Of a stretch of 13,544 nucleotides of DNA, positions 1-6,485 are shown one piece after another (the first letter of the stretch is position 1; each line of letters starts with the position of its first letter). The notes below the pieces were generated by a model. That model was not told the origin of the DNA. It saw nothing but the letters and a program-made list of their open reading frames with translations, and did no database searches. The position numbers and the translations under genes were made by a program. This stretch comes from JBIQLO01 sp044464175. Lineage in GTDB: Bacteria > Planctomycetota > Phycisphaerae > Tepidisphaerales > Tepidisphaeraceae. Where the stretch lies: the NCBI GenBank assembly GCA_044464175.1, contig JBIQLO010000101.1, positions 1-13,544 of the forward strand. Direction: 5' to 3'.

Positions 1-12
1 GCAGGTGATCGG

Positions 13-115
13 CACAGGTCTGCGAGTACGCCGACCTGTGGCACCCCACGGGGTGAACGAGGCCGCCTACAGGCCCCCTCCCCAGCCCTCCCCCGCGGAG
101 TACTGCGTGGGAGGG
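13..115. repeat. Cluster of three short palindromes upstream of the first gene
   Basis: Three inverted repeats lie in tandem. The first pairs CACAGGTC (13-20) with GACCTGTG (33-40), and its inner bases can extend the stem to an AGTA loop. The second is CACCCCACGGGGTG (42-55). The third pairs CCCTCCC (86-92) with GGGAGGG (109-115), with further inner pairing and again an AGTA loop (99-102). The word GAGGCCGCCTACAGG lies at 59-73, and related words recur at 898-907 and around 6435-6485. No U-tract follows any stem, so these are not classical intrinsic terminators. I read the cluster as REP-like intergenic elements. No coding region is supported in 1-152. Confidence 0.6.
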
Positions 116-152
116 AGTTAGAGGATGAGGCAATCATTCGTTGGAGAAGCAC

Positions 153-2600
153 ATGCGGCATTGGGCGATTGGGTTATTGGCGGGGCTGTTTCTGTCGGGA
201 AGTCTGGCGCGGGGGGCGGAGGTGAATCTGGCGCTGGGCCGGCCGTGCGCGGTGAATCTGCCGCCCAGCTACAACACGAAGCTGGGGAAGGTGAGCGATT
301 TGACGGATGGGGTAGTCCCGCAGGCGCAGGGGACGAAGGTGGGGTGGGTGTTTGAGGGGATGGTGGGGTGGCAAAACTGGATTCGCAAGGCGAAGACCAT
401 TCAGATCACCGTCGATCTGGGGGCGGTTCAACCGATCAGCGGGGCGGCGCTGGTGTCGGCGGGGGGCGGGGGGATTGTGACGTTCCCTTCGTCGATCCTG
501 GTGCAGACCAGCGAGGATGGGCAGACATTTTTGACGGCGGGGGACCTGGTGGCGTTGGATGAGAACGGGCCGATTCCGGTGCATGGGTCGGCGGCGTTTC
601 ATACATTTCGGACAACCGGGCTCCACACGAAGGGGCGCTACGTGCGCTTCATGTGCATCGTGCCGACGAACGTCTTTAGTTGTGGGGAGGTGGAGGTCTA
701 TCAGGGTCAGGCCGATTGGCTCAGAGAGCCGGCGGCGGGGAAGGGGATGACGGAGGAGGAGGCGGTGGACCCGTTGCGGCTGACGCAACTGGGGGTGCGG
801 CGGCGGGTGTTGCAGGATATCCGGATGGTGCGGGAGGTTGTGGGCGGGGCGGCGTCTGTGGAGGGCGTCGTTGAGGCCGTCGCGGGGTCGGCGACCCCGC
901 CTACAGGGTTGCTGGATGCGCTTGAGAAGGATGCGCGGGGGCAGGTGTATCCGCAAAAGCTGGAGGGTTTTGAGGCGAACTGGCCGGTGAACGATCTGGA
1001 TGCGAAAGTTTTTGCCGTGCGCGGGCGGTGGCTGGCGGCAAAGGGGTTTGCGCCGCTGACGCTTTGGCGGACGCCGCCGTATGAGGCGATGGATTTGCTG
1101 GCCGAGCCGCCGGCGAAGGAGGCGGCGGCGAAGCAGACGATCGAGCTGGCGATGATGCTCAATGAACACCGGGCGCGGTCGTTCAATCTGACCAATGCCT
1201 CCGGGGAGGCGGCTTCGGTGCGGTTTCGCCTGGGCGGGCTGCCGGGGGGAGCAAACCCGGCGTATGTGCAGGTGTATGAGGTGCAGTGGCTGGACACGCG
1301 GGAGGGGCGGCCGCGGGACATGGCGCTCAAGCCGATCACGGCCGAGGGTGGGTGGTATGCGACGACGGTGCCGGCCGGTTTTACGCGGCAGATCTGGCTT
1401 TCATTTTTCCCAACGGAGGTGAAGCCGGGGCGGTATGCGGGGCGCATTGAATTGGACGGGGGGCAGGGGGCGGGGTCGATGGCTTTGAATCTGACCGTCG
1501 CGCCGGCGCGCTTTCCCGACCGGGCGGATTTCACGCTGACGATGTGGGATTACCTCTTCGACAAGGACCGGAGCGTAACGGAGCGAAATCAGGCGGCGAT
1601 GAAGGGGCTGTTCCTGAGCCGGATGGGAAACATGCCGTGGCTGAACTGGCTGCGGATGAAGGAGATGGCCCATTTCGACGCCGACGGGAATCTGGCGGGT
1701 CCGGTGGACTGGGGACGCTGGGATGCGTTCGTGAAATTCTGGCCGGGCGTGCGGCACTACGCGACGTTTCTGAGCGTCAAGGATGTGTTTAAGGAGGGGT
1801 CGCCGCAATTCAAGCAGGCGGTGAGTTCATTCGCGGCCGAGTGGGCCAGGCACAACAAAACGCTGGGGCTGAAGCCGGGACAGGTGGTGGTGGCGTTTGG
1901 GGATGAGCCGCGCACGGATGGGATGTTCGCCAAGCAGGCGATGCTGGCCGGGGCGTTTAAAGCGGGAACGAGGGATATTTTAATTCACATCAACCCGACG
2001 CCGCGCGATTTTGAGAAGATGCCGCATGCCCGCGGGGCGCTGGAGCTGGCGGATGTCATTATGCCGCCGCGCAGCCGGCTGGATGAGGCGCTGGGCAAGG
2101 CGCAGGGACAGTTGTATCAGACGCTGCGCGACGATGGGAAGTTGTTCTGGAGCTATTCCTGCTGGGGGGCCAAGCAGTTTCCGGCGGCCTATTACCGGCT
2201 GCAGCCCTGGACGCTCTTTGCCCAGTTCGGGCGGGATGGGAACGGGGAGGGGTTCTGGGCGCTGGGGGATTCGGCGGTCGCGAACAGCTGGAACGATTAC
2301 ACGGCGTATGGGCGGGTGGATTATTCGCCGCTCTATCTCGCGCCGGATCGGGCGGCCACGAGCAAGCTGTGGGAGGCGGCGCGGGAGGGGGTGGAGGACT
2401 GGCAGGTTCTGAAGATGCTGGCGGATGGGGGAGAGGCGGCGCTGGCACGGAAGATCGCCGGCGGGGTGTACGATCAGGTGCGCAAGACCTGGGGAGCGAG
2501 TTCCTACGGGCTGACCCCGGCCAGCGATCCGGCCTCGCAGGTGGCCGAGCGGGGTCGGTTGGAGGCGCTGAAGGGGCTGGAGCGGTTGTCGCGGCCGTGA
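153..2600 (+). CDS. Secreted F5/8 type C (discoidin-like) plus DUF4091/GH123-like protein
   Basis: Probable exported carbohydrate-active protein of 815 residues. The ATG at 153 is preferred over the in-frame TTG at 141 because GGAG (143-146) sits six bases before it and it begins directly with a signal peptide (MRHWAIGLLAGLFLSG..., cleavage probably after ARGA). Residues about 24-190 look like a discoidin/F5-8C beta-sandwich (LALGRPCAV, SDLTDG, VDLGAVQPISGA, GRYVRFMC, GEVEVY). The second half resembles the GH123/DUF4091 catalytic fold: VVVAFGDEP places an Asp-Glu pair at D584/E585, as in GH123 N-acetyl-beta-galactosaminidases that use substrate-assisted catalysis, and WALGDSAVANSWNDY with YSPLYL near 702-725 is typical of DUF4091. 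Glycosidase activity and substrate are inferred. A palindrome related to non-coding repeats in this window is translated at residues 244-252. The gene stands alone, and I see no sugar-uptake partner. Confidence 0.8.
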   Translation: MRHWAIGLLAGLFLSGSLARGAEVNLALGRPCAVNLPPSYNTKLGKVSDLTDGVVPQAQGTKVGWVFEGMVGWQNWIRKAKTIQITVDLGAVQPISGAALVSAGGGGIVTFPSSILVQTSEDGQTFLTAGDLVALDENGPIPVHGSAAFHTFRTTGLHTKGRYVRFMCIVPTNVFSCGEVEVYQGQADWLREPAAGKGMTEEEAVDPLRLTQLGVRRRVLQDIRMVREVVGGAASVEGVVEAVAGSATPPTGLLDALEKDARGQVYPQKLEGFEANWPVNDLDAKVFAVRGRWLAAKGFAPLTLWRTPPYEAMDLLAEPPAKEAAAKQTIELAMMLNEHRARSFNLTNASGEAASVRFRLGGLPGGANPAYVQVYEVQWLDTREGRPRDMALKPITAEGGWYATTVPAGFTRQIWLSFFPTEVKPGRYAGRIELDGGQGAGSMALNLTVAPARFPDRADFTLTMWDYLFDKDRSVTERNQAAMKGLFLSRMGNMPWLNWLRMKEMAHFDADGNLAGPVDWGRWDAFVKFWPGVRHYATFLSVKDVFKEGSPQFKQAVSSFAAEWARHNKTLGLKPGQVVVAFGDEPRTDGMFAKQAMLAGAFKAGTRDILIHINPTPRDFEKMPHARGALELADVIMPPRSRLDEALGKAQGQLYQTLRDDGKLFWSYSCWGAKQFPAAYYRLQPWTLFAQFGRDGNGEGFWALGDSAVANSWNDYTAYGRVDYSPLYLAPDRAATSKLWEAAREGVEDWQVLKMLADGGEAALARKIAGGVYDQVRKTWGASSYGLTPASDPASQVAERGRLEALKGLERLSRP
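882..907. repeat. GCGGGGTC/GACCCCGC palindrome inside a coding region
   Basis: GCGGGGTC (882-889), loop GGC, GACCCCGC (893-900) form a perfect 8-bp stem, followed by CTACAGG. It is in frame in the first gene and translates as AGSATPPTG, a plausible linker between the discoidin-like and catalytic regions. The same stem with one mismatch occurs outside genes at 9001-9019, and a close relative lies at 6461-6477. Confidence 0.6.
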
Positions 2601-2637
2601 GGGGGATCCGAGGGCGCCATTTCCCGGCGGGCAGTGG

Positions 2638-2695
2638 TAGGGGCGGCTTTAGCCGCCGTCCTCCGGCGAAACGGCGGCTAAAGCCGTTCCTACGG
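2638..2695. repeat. REP-like palindrome doublet, TAGG...CCTACGG ends
   Basis: A 22-base arm (2638-2659) is repeated inverted at 2671-2692 with two mismatches and an 11-base spacer. The left arm is itself palindromic (GGCGGC-TTTA-GCCGCC, 2642-2657), and the right arm carries CGGC-TAAA-GCCG (2675-2686). The element begins TAGGGG and ends CCTACGG. It lies between the stop of the glycosidase-like gene and the lpxC promoter, where it could also end transcription, although no U-tract follows. Confidence 0.75.
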
Positions 2696-2719
2696 GGATA
2701 TTTGCGTGCCGCGGGGCAG

Positions 2720-2747
2720 TGGTCAGGGGCAAATGACAAGCTATAAT
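2720..2747 (+). promoter_or_regulatory. Promoter of the lpxC-fabZ / lpxA operon
   Basis: A perfect TATAAT at 2742-2747 stands out in GC-rich DNA. TGGTCA (2720-2725, four of six matches to TTGACA) lies 16 bases upstream. Transcription would start near 2754, giving a leader of about 25 bases. That leader contains AGAAGG (2765-2770) nine bases before the ATG, which is the likely ribosome binding site. Confidence 0.6.
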
Positions 2748-2779
2748 GCCGCCCGCGCCGATGAAGAAGGTCGGCAACT

Positions 2780-4096
2780 ATGAGTCTGCGGCAAAAGACA
2801 ATTTCCCAGAGCGTCTCGCTGGAAGGGCCGGGGCTGTTTTCCGGTGAGCGGGCGACCCTGACGTTTGAGCCGGCGGCGGCGGGCAGCGGGATCACGTTTG
2901 TCCGCGAGCAGGATGGGAAGGTGGCGACGATCCAGGCGCTGGTGGGGAACGTCATGAACCGCCCCCGGCGGACGTGCCTGCGCAATGGGACGCTGCTGGT
3001 GGAGACGGTGGAGCATTGCATGGCCGCCCTGGCGGGGATGGGGGTGGACAACGCGGTGGTGCGGGTCAGCGGGGGAAAGGTGGGGGAATTGCCCGGCGGG
3101 GACGGGAGCAGCGCCCCGTTCGCCCAGGCGCTGCAGCAGGCGGGGGTGGTGGAGCAGGAGGCGCAGCTGGAGCCGCTGGTCATTACCCGGCCGGTGCAGG
3201 TGACGGATGAGGAGGCGAGCATCGCCGCGTTGCCGGGCCCCAAGGACCACCTGGAGCTGATCTACGACTTTGAGGCCCCGCCGCCGGTCGGGCGGCAGAT
3301 TTTCGCCTTTCGGACGGGCGGGGATGAGTTTCTGACGCAACTGGCACCGGCCCGGACGTTCATTTTCGAGCGCGAGGCGATTGAGCTGCGGGAGCGGGGG
3401 ATCGGCAAGCATTTATCTCCCAAGGAGTTGCTGGTGATTTCGGAGGCCGGTCCGCTGGACAATGCCTTCCGATTCGCCGATGAGTGCGCCCGGCACAAGC
3501 TGCTGGACATGCTGGGGGATTTGTATCTGGTGGGTCGTCCGATTTGCGGGCGGATCATCGCGCGAAAAAGCGGCCATGCGATGAACCATCGGATGGCGCG
3601 TAGATTACTGGAGCTTAATGAATTGGATTCGCGTCAGGCCCTTTTGAGCCGGGACGCGGCGCTTGACATCCGGAAAATTCAGCGGATTCTGCCGCATCGG
3701 TATCCGATGTTGCTGGTGGATCGGGTGTTGAAGATTGAGGGAGATGAGAAGGCGATCGGGATCAAGAATGTGACGTTCAACGACATCTTTTTCCAGGGAC
3801 ATTATCCCGGCACGCCGATCATGCCGGGGGTGCTGATTGTGGAGGCGATGGCACAGCTGGGGGGGTTGTTGTTGAGCCAGAAGCTGGAGCATACCGGCAA
3901 GCTTGCGGTTTTGCTGAGCATGGATAAGGTGAAGATGCGTCATCCGGCGGTGCCGGGGGATCAGTTGATCCTGGAGGCGGTGACGGTGCGGGTGAAAAGC
4001 CGCACCGGGCATGTTCGTTGTAAAGCCTTTGTCCAAGAGAAGTTGGCGGCTGAGGCCGATATTAAATTCATGCTGGTGGATGCTGAACCGGTGTAG
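2780..4096 (+). CDS. lpxC-fabZ: Bifunctional UDP-3-O-acyl-GlcNAc deacetylase / 3-hydroxyacyl-ACP dehydratase (LpxC-FabZ fusion)
   Basis: A 438-residue fusion of two lipid A-related enzymes. The N-terminal LpxC part (about 1-285) is the zinc deacetylase that commits the cell to lipid A synthesis. It keeps E78 and H79 (VEH), H239 and D243 (HKLLD), D247 (GD) and H266 (SGHAMNH), matching the zinc and catalytic residues of E. coli LpxC almost position for position. The C-terminal FabZ part (about 295-438) dehydrates 3-hydroxyacyl-ACP and has ILPHRYPMLLVDRV, H341 (GHYPGTPIMPG) and E355 (VEAMAQ), with the family's 14-residue spacing between catalytic residues. Such fusions are known from Bacteroidetes and some other Gram-negative phyla. 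The fusion couples use of hydroxyacyl chains for lipid A with their use for phospholipids. The gene starts an operon with lpxA, and its TAG stop lies in the base of a hairpin. Confidence 0.96.
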   Translation: MSLRQKTISQSVSLEGPGLFSGERATLTFEPAAAGSGITFVREQDGKVATIQALVGNVMNRPRRTCLRNGTLLVETVEHCMAALAGMGVDNAVVRVSGGKVGELPGGDGSSAPFAQALQQAGVVEQEAQLEPLVITRPVQVTDEEASIAALPGPKDHLELIYDFEAPPPVGRQIFAFRTGGDEFLTQLAPARTFIFEREAIELRERGIGKHLSPKELLVISEAGPLDNAFRFADECARHKLLDMLGDLYLVGRPICGRIIARKSGHAMNHRMARRLLELNELDSRQALLSRDAALDIRKIQRILPHRYPMLLVDRVLKIEGDEKAIGIKNVTFNDIFFQGHYPGTPIMPGVLIVEAMAQLGGLLLSQKLEHTGKLAVLLSMDKVKMRHPAVPGDQLILEAVTVRVKSRTGHVRCKAFVQEKLAAEADIKFMLVDAEPV

Positions 4097-4116
4097 GGGC
4101 CGCACGGCGGTCCCTG
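4094..4116. repeat. Hairpin containing the lpxC-fabZ stop codon
   Basis: TAGGGGCCG (4094-4102) pairs with CGGTCCCTG (4108-4116) over nine positions, two of them G-U, around a five-base loop. The first three bases are the TAG stop of lpxC-fabZ. With the stem at 4159-4175 and its CCTTACG end it may form a diverged doublet of the TAGG...CCTA type. Confidence 0.5.
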
Positions 4117-4158
4117 GGACGACAAAACGGTCCGTGAATCGGGCTATTGACATTAAAT

Positions 4159-4180
4159 GGTCCGTAGAGCGGACCTTACG
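4159..4180. repeat. Palindrome just upstream of lpxA
   Basis: GGTCCG (4159-4164), loop TAGAG and CGGACC (4170-4175) form a six-bp stem followed by TTACG, six bases before the lpxA start. A TTGACA sits at 4147-4152, but I find no -10 box at the right spacing, so an internal promoter is not supported. GGTCCG also occurs at 4129-4134. The stem lies where a ribosome would bind lpxA, and no strong Shine-Dalgarno sequence is visible there. Confidence 0.5.
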
Positions 4181-4185
4181 AGATT

Positions 4186-4983
4186 ATGGCCAAAATTTCG
4201 CCATTGGCGGTTGTGGACCCAAAGGCCTCGCTGGATGAGGACGTGGAAGTCGGTCCGTTTTGCACAGTCGGCCCGGATGCCGTCATCGGCGGGGGCACGC
4301 GCCTGTTGAGCCATGTGGTCATCATGGGACGGGTGAAGCTGGGACGGGACAACGTCCTGTATCCCAATGTGGTGCTGGGGGGGCCGCCGCAGGACAAGAA
4401 GTACAAGGGGGAGCCGACGCGGCTGGAGATCGGGGATGGGAACATCCTGCGCGAGGCGGTGACGATGCACATCGGCACCCCCAACGGCACCGGCTGCACG
4501 CGGGTGGGGAGCAACAACCTGTTCATGGTGAACGTGCATTTGGGGCACGATGTGCAACTGGGGGACAACTGCATCCTGGCCAACAACGTGATGATCGCCG
4601 GGCACGTGACCGTGGGAAACAACGTGGCGATGATGGGGGGCGTGGGCGTCCACCACTTCGTGCGGATCGGGGAATACTCCTTCGTCGGGGGGATGTCGCG
4701 GATTCACCACGATGTGCCGCCGTTCTGCAAGATCGACGGAGCGGACGAGGTGCGCGGGCTCAACCAGGTGGGGCTCAAGCGGGCCGGGTTCCCCGACGGC
4801 GACATCGAGGCGCTGGAGCAGGCGTACCGGAAGCTCTTTTTCCGGGAGAAGCCGTTTTCCGTGGCGATGGCGGAATTCGACCTGAACAACGGGCTCAACA
4901 TCCACGTGCGGCGCATGGTGGAGTTCCTGCGCGAGCGCGACCTGGGGCGGCATGGGCGGTATCAGGAGAGCTTGCGGAAGTAA
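4186..4983 (+). CDS. lpxA: UDP-N-acetylglucosamine acyltransferase LpxA
   Basis: A 265-residue left-handed beta-helix acyltransferase that performs the first step of lipid A synthesis: it moves a 3-hydroxyacyl chain from ACP to the 3-position of UDP-GlcNAc in the cytoplasm. Hexapeptide repeats run through residues about 5-175. VHLGHDVQLG contains H118 and H121, the latter matching the catalytic H125 of E. coli LpxA, and the GGMSRIHHDVPPF turn and NQVGLKRAGFPDGDIEALEQAYRKLF C-terminal helices are family signatures. Length agrees with the family (about 260-265). It follows lpxC-fabZ by 89 bases containing hairpins, so it is probably co-transcribed. The ribosome binding site is weak (GAG just before the ATG). 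Acyl-chain length preference cannot be read safely from the sequence. Confidence 0.96.
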   Translation: MAKISPLAVVDPKASLDEDVEVGPFCTVGPDAVIGGGTRLLSHVVIMGRVKLGRDNVLYPNVVLGGPPQDKKYKGEPTRLEIGDGNILREAVTMHIGTPNGTGCTRVGSNNLFMVNVHLGHDVQLGDNCILANNVMIAGHVTVGNNVAMMGGVGVHHFVRIGEYSFVGGMSRIHHDVPPFCKIDGADEVRGLNQVGLKRAGFPDGDIEALEQAYRKLFFREKPFSVAMAEFDLNNGLNIHVRRMVEFLRERDLGRHGRYQESLRK

Positions 4984-5088
4984 TCAGGGTTCAGGAGTGA
5001 ACCCTGGGCAAGTTCATGCGGATCGATCCACCCTCTTTTTATCGCCCGCCCCAGCAACATCGGTTTCCCGAAACTCCTGAATCCTGAT
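4983..5088. repeat. Inverted repeat joining the lpxA stop to the next start codon
   Basis: ATCAGGGTTCAGGAGT (4983-4998) is inverted as ACTCCTGAATCCTGAT (5073-5088) with one mismatch. The left arm starts at the last base of the lpxA TAA and the right arm covers the first two bases of the following ATG (5087). The left arm can instead form a local hairpin, CAGGGTTCA (4985-4993), loop GGAG, TGAACCCTG (4998-5006), a perfect nine-bp stem. The two pairings are mutually exclusive, so the spacer could act as a translational or transcriptional switch, or be a mobile-repeat remnant. Confidence 0.6.
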
Positions 5089-6070
5089 GCCTGACCTTTC
5101 TCCTATTCCCGTTGGTGTTGTCGGCTGCGGCCGGATGGGCGGCTTTCATGCCCGCGTGTATCACGAGATGCCCGAAGCGCGCCTTGTGGGGGTCTATGAC
5201 CATCATGGCGAGGCGGCCCAGCGGACGGCGCAGGCGCATGGGGTGCGGGCGTTTGATTCGCTGGAGCAGATGCTGGATCAGGTGCGGGCGGTCACCATCG
5301 CGGTGCCGACGGTGCATCACGCCGAGGCGGCCCGGCCGTTTCTGGAGCGGGGAATCGCCTGCCTGATCGAAAAGCCGCTGGCCCCCGACAGCGCCCAAGG
5401 GCGGCGGATCGCCGACTGGGCGGAGCAGTATGGGACACTGGTGCAGGTGGGGCACATCGAGCGGTTCAATCCGGCCATCCGGGCGGCCCGGCGGCTGAAC
5501 CTGCGTCCGCGCTTCATGGAGGCGGTGCGCATCAGCCCGATGACCTTCCGCAGCCTGGATGTGGGGGTGGTGCTGGACATGATGATCCATGACCTGGACA
5601 TCGTGCTGAGTTTCGCCGATTCGCCGGTAGGCCGCGTGGAGGCGGTGGGGACGGGGCTGCTGGGGGCGGCCGAGGATGTGTGCAACGCCCGGCTGAGTTT
5701 TGAAAACGGGTGCGTGGCGAATGTGACGGCCTCTCGGGCGGCCCTGAAGACCGAGCGGCGGCTGCGGCTGTTCAGCCCGGACGCGTTTGTCTCGATTGAT
5801 TATCAAAAGCGGCAGGGGGTGATCGCCCGGCGCGCCCGGAACCTGGAGGCGATCCGCGCCGCGGCGGCGCAGGCGGCGGCGGGGGGGCAGCAGCCCAATT
5901 ACGCCGACCTGGTGCATCTGGAGCCGCTGGCGGTGGATGGCGCCGACCCGCTGCGGGCGCAGCTGGAGGCTTTCCTGGAGGCGGTGCGGAGCGGGGGGCC
6001 CAGTCCCGTGCCGGCGCAGGCGGGGCTGGCGGCGGTGGAACTGGCCGAGCGGATCGTCCGCCATTTTTAG
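5087..6070 (+). CDS. Gfo/Idh/MocA family NAD(P)-dependent oxidoreductase, possibly GnnA-like
   Basis: A 327-residue sugar-type dehydrogenase. The N-terminal Rossmann fold has VGVVGCGRMG (GxGxxG at 13-18) and an acidic residue after the second strand (VGVYDHH). EKP at 95-97 carries the family's conserved lysine, and DMMIHDLD (164-171) supplies the conserved Asp and His residues. The C-terminal half is the substrate-binding beta-sheet domain. It follows lpxA by 103 bases on the same strand. In Acidithiobacillus, GnnA of this family oxidises the 3-position of UDP-GlcNAc so that GnnB can aminate it, giving lipid A with an amide-linked 3-acyl chain. That role is suggested here only by location. 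No aminotransferase is visible. No Shine-Dalgarno site precedes the ATG, which is partly inside an inverted repeat. Confidence 0.85.
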   Translation: MPDLSPIPVGVVGCGRMGGFHARVYHEMPEARLVGVYDHHGEAAQRTAQAHGVRAFDSLEQMLDQVRAVTIAVPTVHHAEAARPFLERGIACLIEKPLAPDSAQGRRIADWAEQYGTLVQVGHIERFNPAIRAARRLNLRPRFMEAVRISPMTFRSLDVGVVLDMMIHDLDIVLSFADSPVGRVEAVGTGLLGAAEDVCNARLSFENGCVANVTASRAALKTERRLRLFSPDAFVSIDYQKRQGVIARRARNLEAIRAAAAQAAAGGQQPNYADLVHLEPLAVDGADPLRAQLEAFLEAVRSGGPSPVPAQAGLAAVELAERIVRHF

Positions 6071-6071
6071 C

Positions 6072-6101
6072 ATGACCGGCCGAGCGGGGGTGGGGTATAA
6101 T
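6072..6101 (+). promoter_or_regulatory. Promoter of the HPF-like gene
   Basis: A perfect TATAAT at 6096-6101 is preceded, 18 bases upstream, by ATGACC (6072-6077, four of six matches to TTGACA). Transcription would start near 6108, leaving a leader of about 43 bases with AAGGAG at 6137-6142, eight bases before the ATG. Confidence 0.6.
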
Positions 6102-6150
6102 CTTCTTGCGTTGAGTGGAAACGATCGGATTCAACCAAGGAGCGATCCTC

Positions 6151-6441
6151 ATGGTGCAAGTCGATGCCGGAAACGTGCTGCTCAAACCCGCCCACCGCAA
6201 GCGCCTGATGGGGTGGCTGCGCCGGGCCGAACGCCTGGGTGAGCAGATTGGTGATTTCATATTGAACATCCAGTTCCGCCGCGCCGGCCGGCGGGTGGAA
6301 GTCATGGCGTCGGTGCATGATGCGGCGGGTGATTTCAACTGCCGCTGCCACGGTCGCAGTTGCCTGGACGCGTGCCGCGAACTGGTGGCCCGTCTGGCGG
6401 CCCAGTTGCACGGACAGCGGTTGGCGCTGGCGGTCCTGTAG
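6151..6441 (+). CDS. HPF/RaiA-like ribosome-associated protein with a Cys/His cluster
   Basis: A 96-residue protein whose pattern fits the hibernation-promoting factor family, which binds the small ribosomal subunit and silences idle ribosomes. Residues 10-32 look like helix 1 (LLKPAHRKRLMGWLRRAERLG), 34-55 like the paired strands (DFILNIQFRR, RRVEVMASVHD), and 71-90 like helix 2 (CLDACRELVARLAAQL), where E. coli HPF has a similar helix ending DKLARQLTKHKDK. The start at ATG 6151 is set by AAGGAG eight bases upstream. Earlier in-frame GTG 6115 lacks such a site. Unusual for the family are C64, C66, H67, C71 and C75 in strand 4/helix 2. The TAG stop lies in the left arm of a palindrome. The family assignment rests on pattern only, so it is moderately sure. 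Confidence 0.6.
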   Translation: MVQVDAGNVLLKPAHRKRLMGWLRRAERLGEQIGDFILNIQFRRAGRRVEVMASVHDAAGDFNCRCHGRSCLDACRELVARLAAQLHGQRLALAVL

Positions 6442-6485
6442 GCGGTCGCGCTTGAGGCCGGGGGGTCAACGACCCCCTCGACAGG
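6435..6485. repeat. Palindrome shared by the ends of two convergent genes
   Basis: The inner stem GGGGGTC (6461-6467), loop AAC, GACCCCC (6471-6477) is a perfect seven-bp palindrome of the same type as 882-900. The outer words CCTGT (6435-6439) and ACAGG (6481-6485) are also complementary. The element contains the TAG stop of the HPF-like gene (6439-6441) and, on the other strand, the TGA stop and last codons of the C26 hydrolase (6466-6468). It could serve as a two-way transcription barrier, although no U-tract is present. Confidence 0.6.

Noticed and set aside
174..1169. Long minus-strand open frame opposite the first gene
   Set aside because: It is rich in Arg, Pro and His, with no recognisable domain, the usual result of reading GC-rich coding DNA on the wrong strand.
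2059..3243. Minus-strand open frame of 394 codons across the lpxC start
   Set aside because: Low-complexity Pro/Ser/Arg composition; it runs through the lpxC promoter and the middle of two well-supported genes.
4147..4180. TTGACA as an internal lpxA promoter
   Set aside because: No -10 hexamer lies 16-18 bases downstream; TTACGA is too far away, at 23 bases.
4985..5006. Intrinsic terminator after lpxA
   Set aside because: The nine-bp stem is not followed by a U-tract (GGCAAG follows); the nearest T-run, at about 5036-5040, is too far away.
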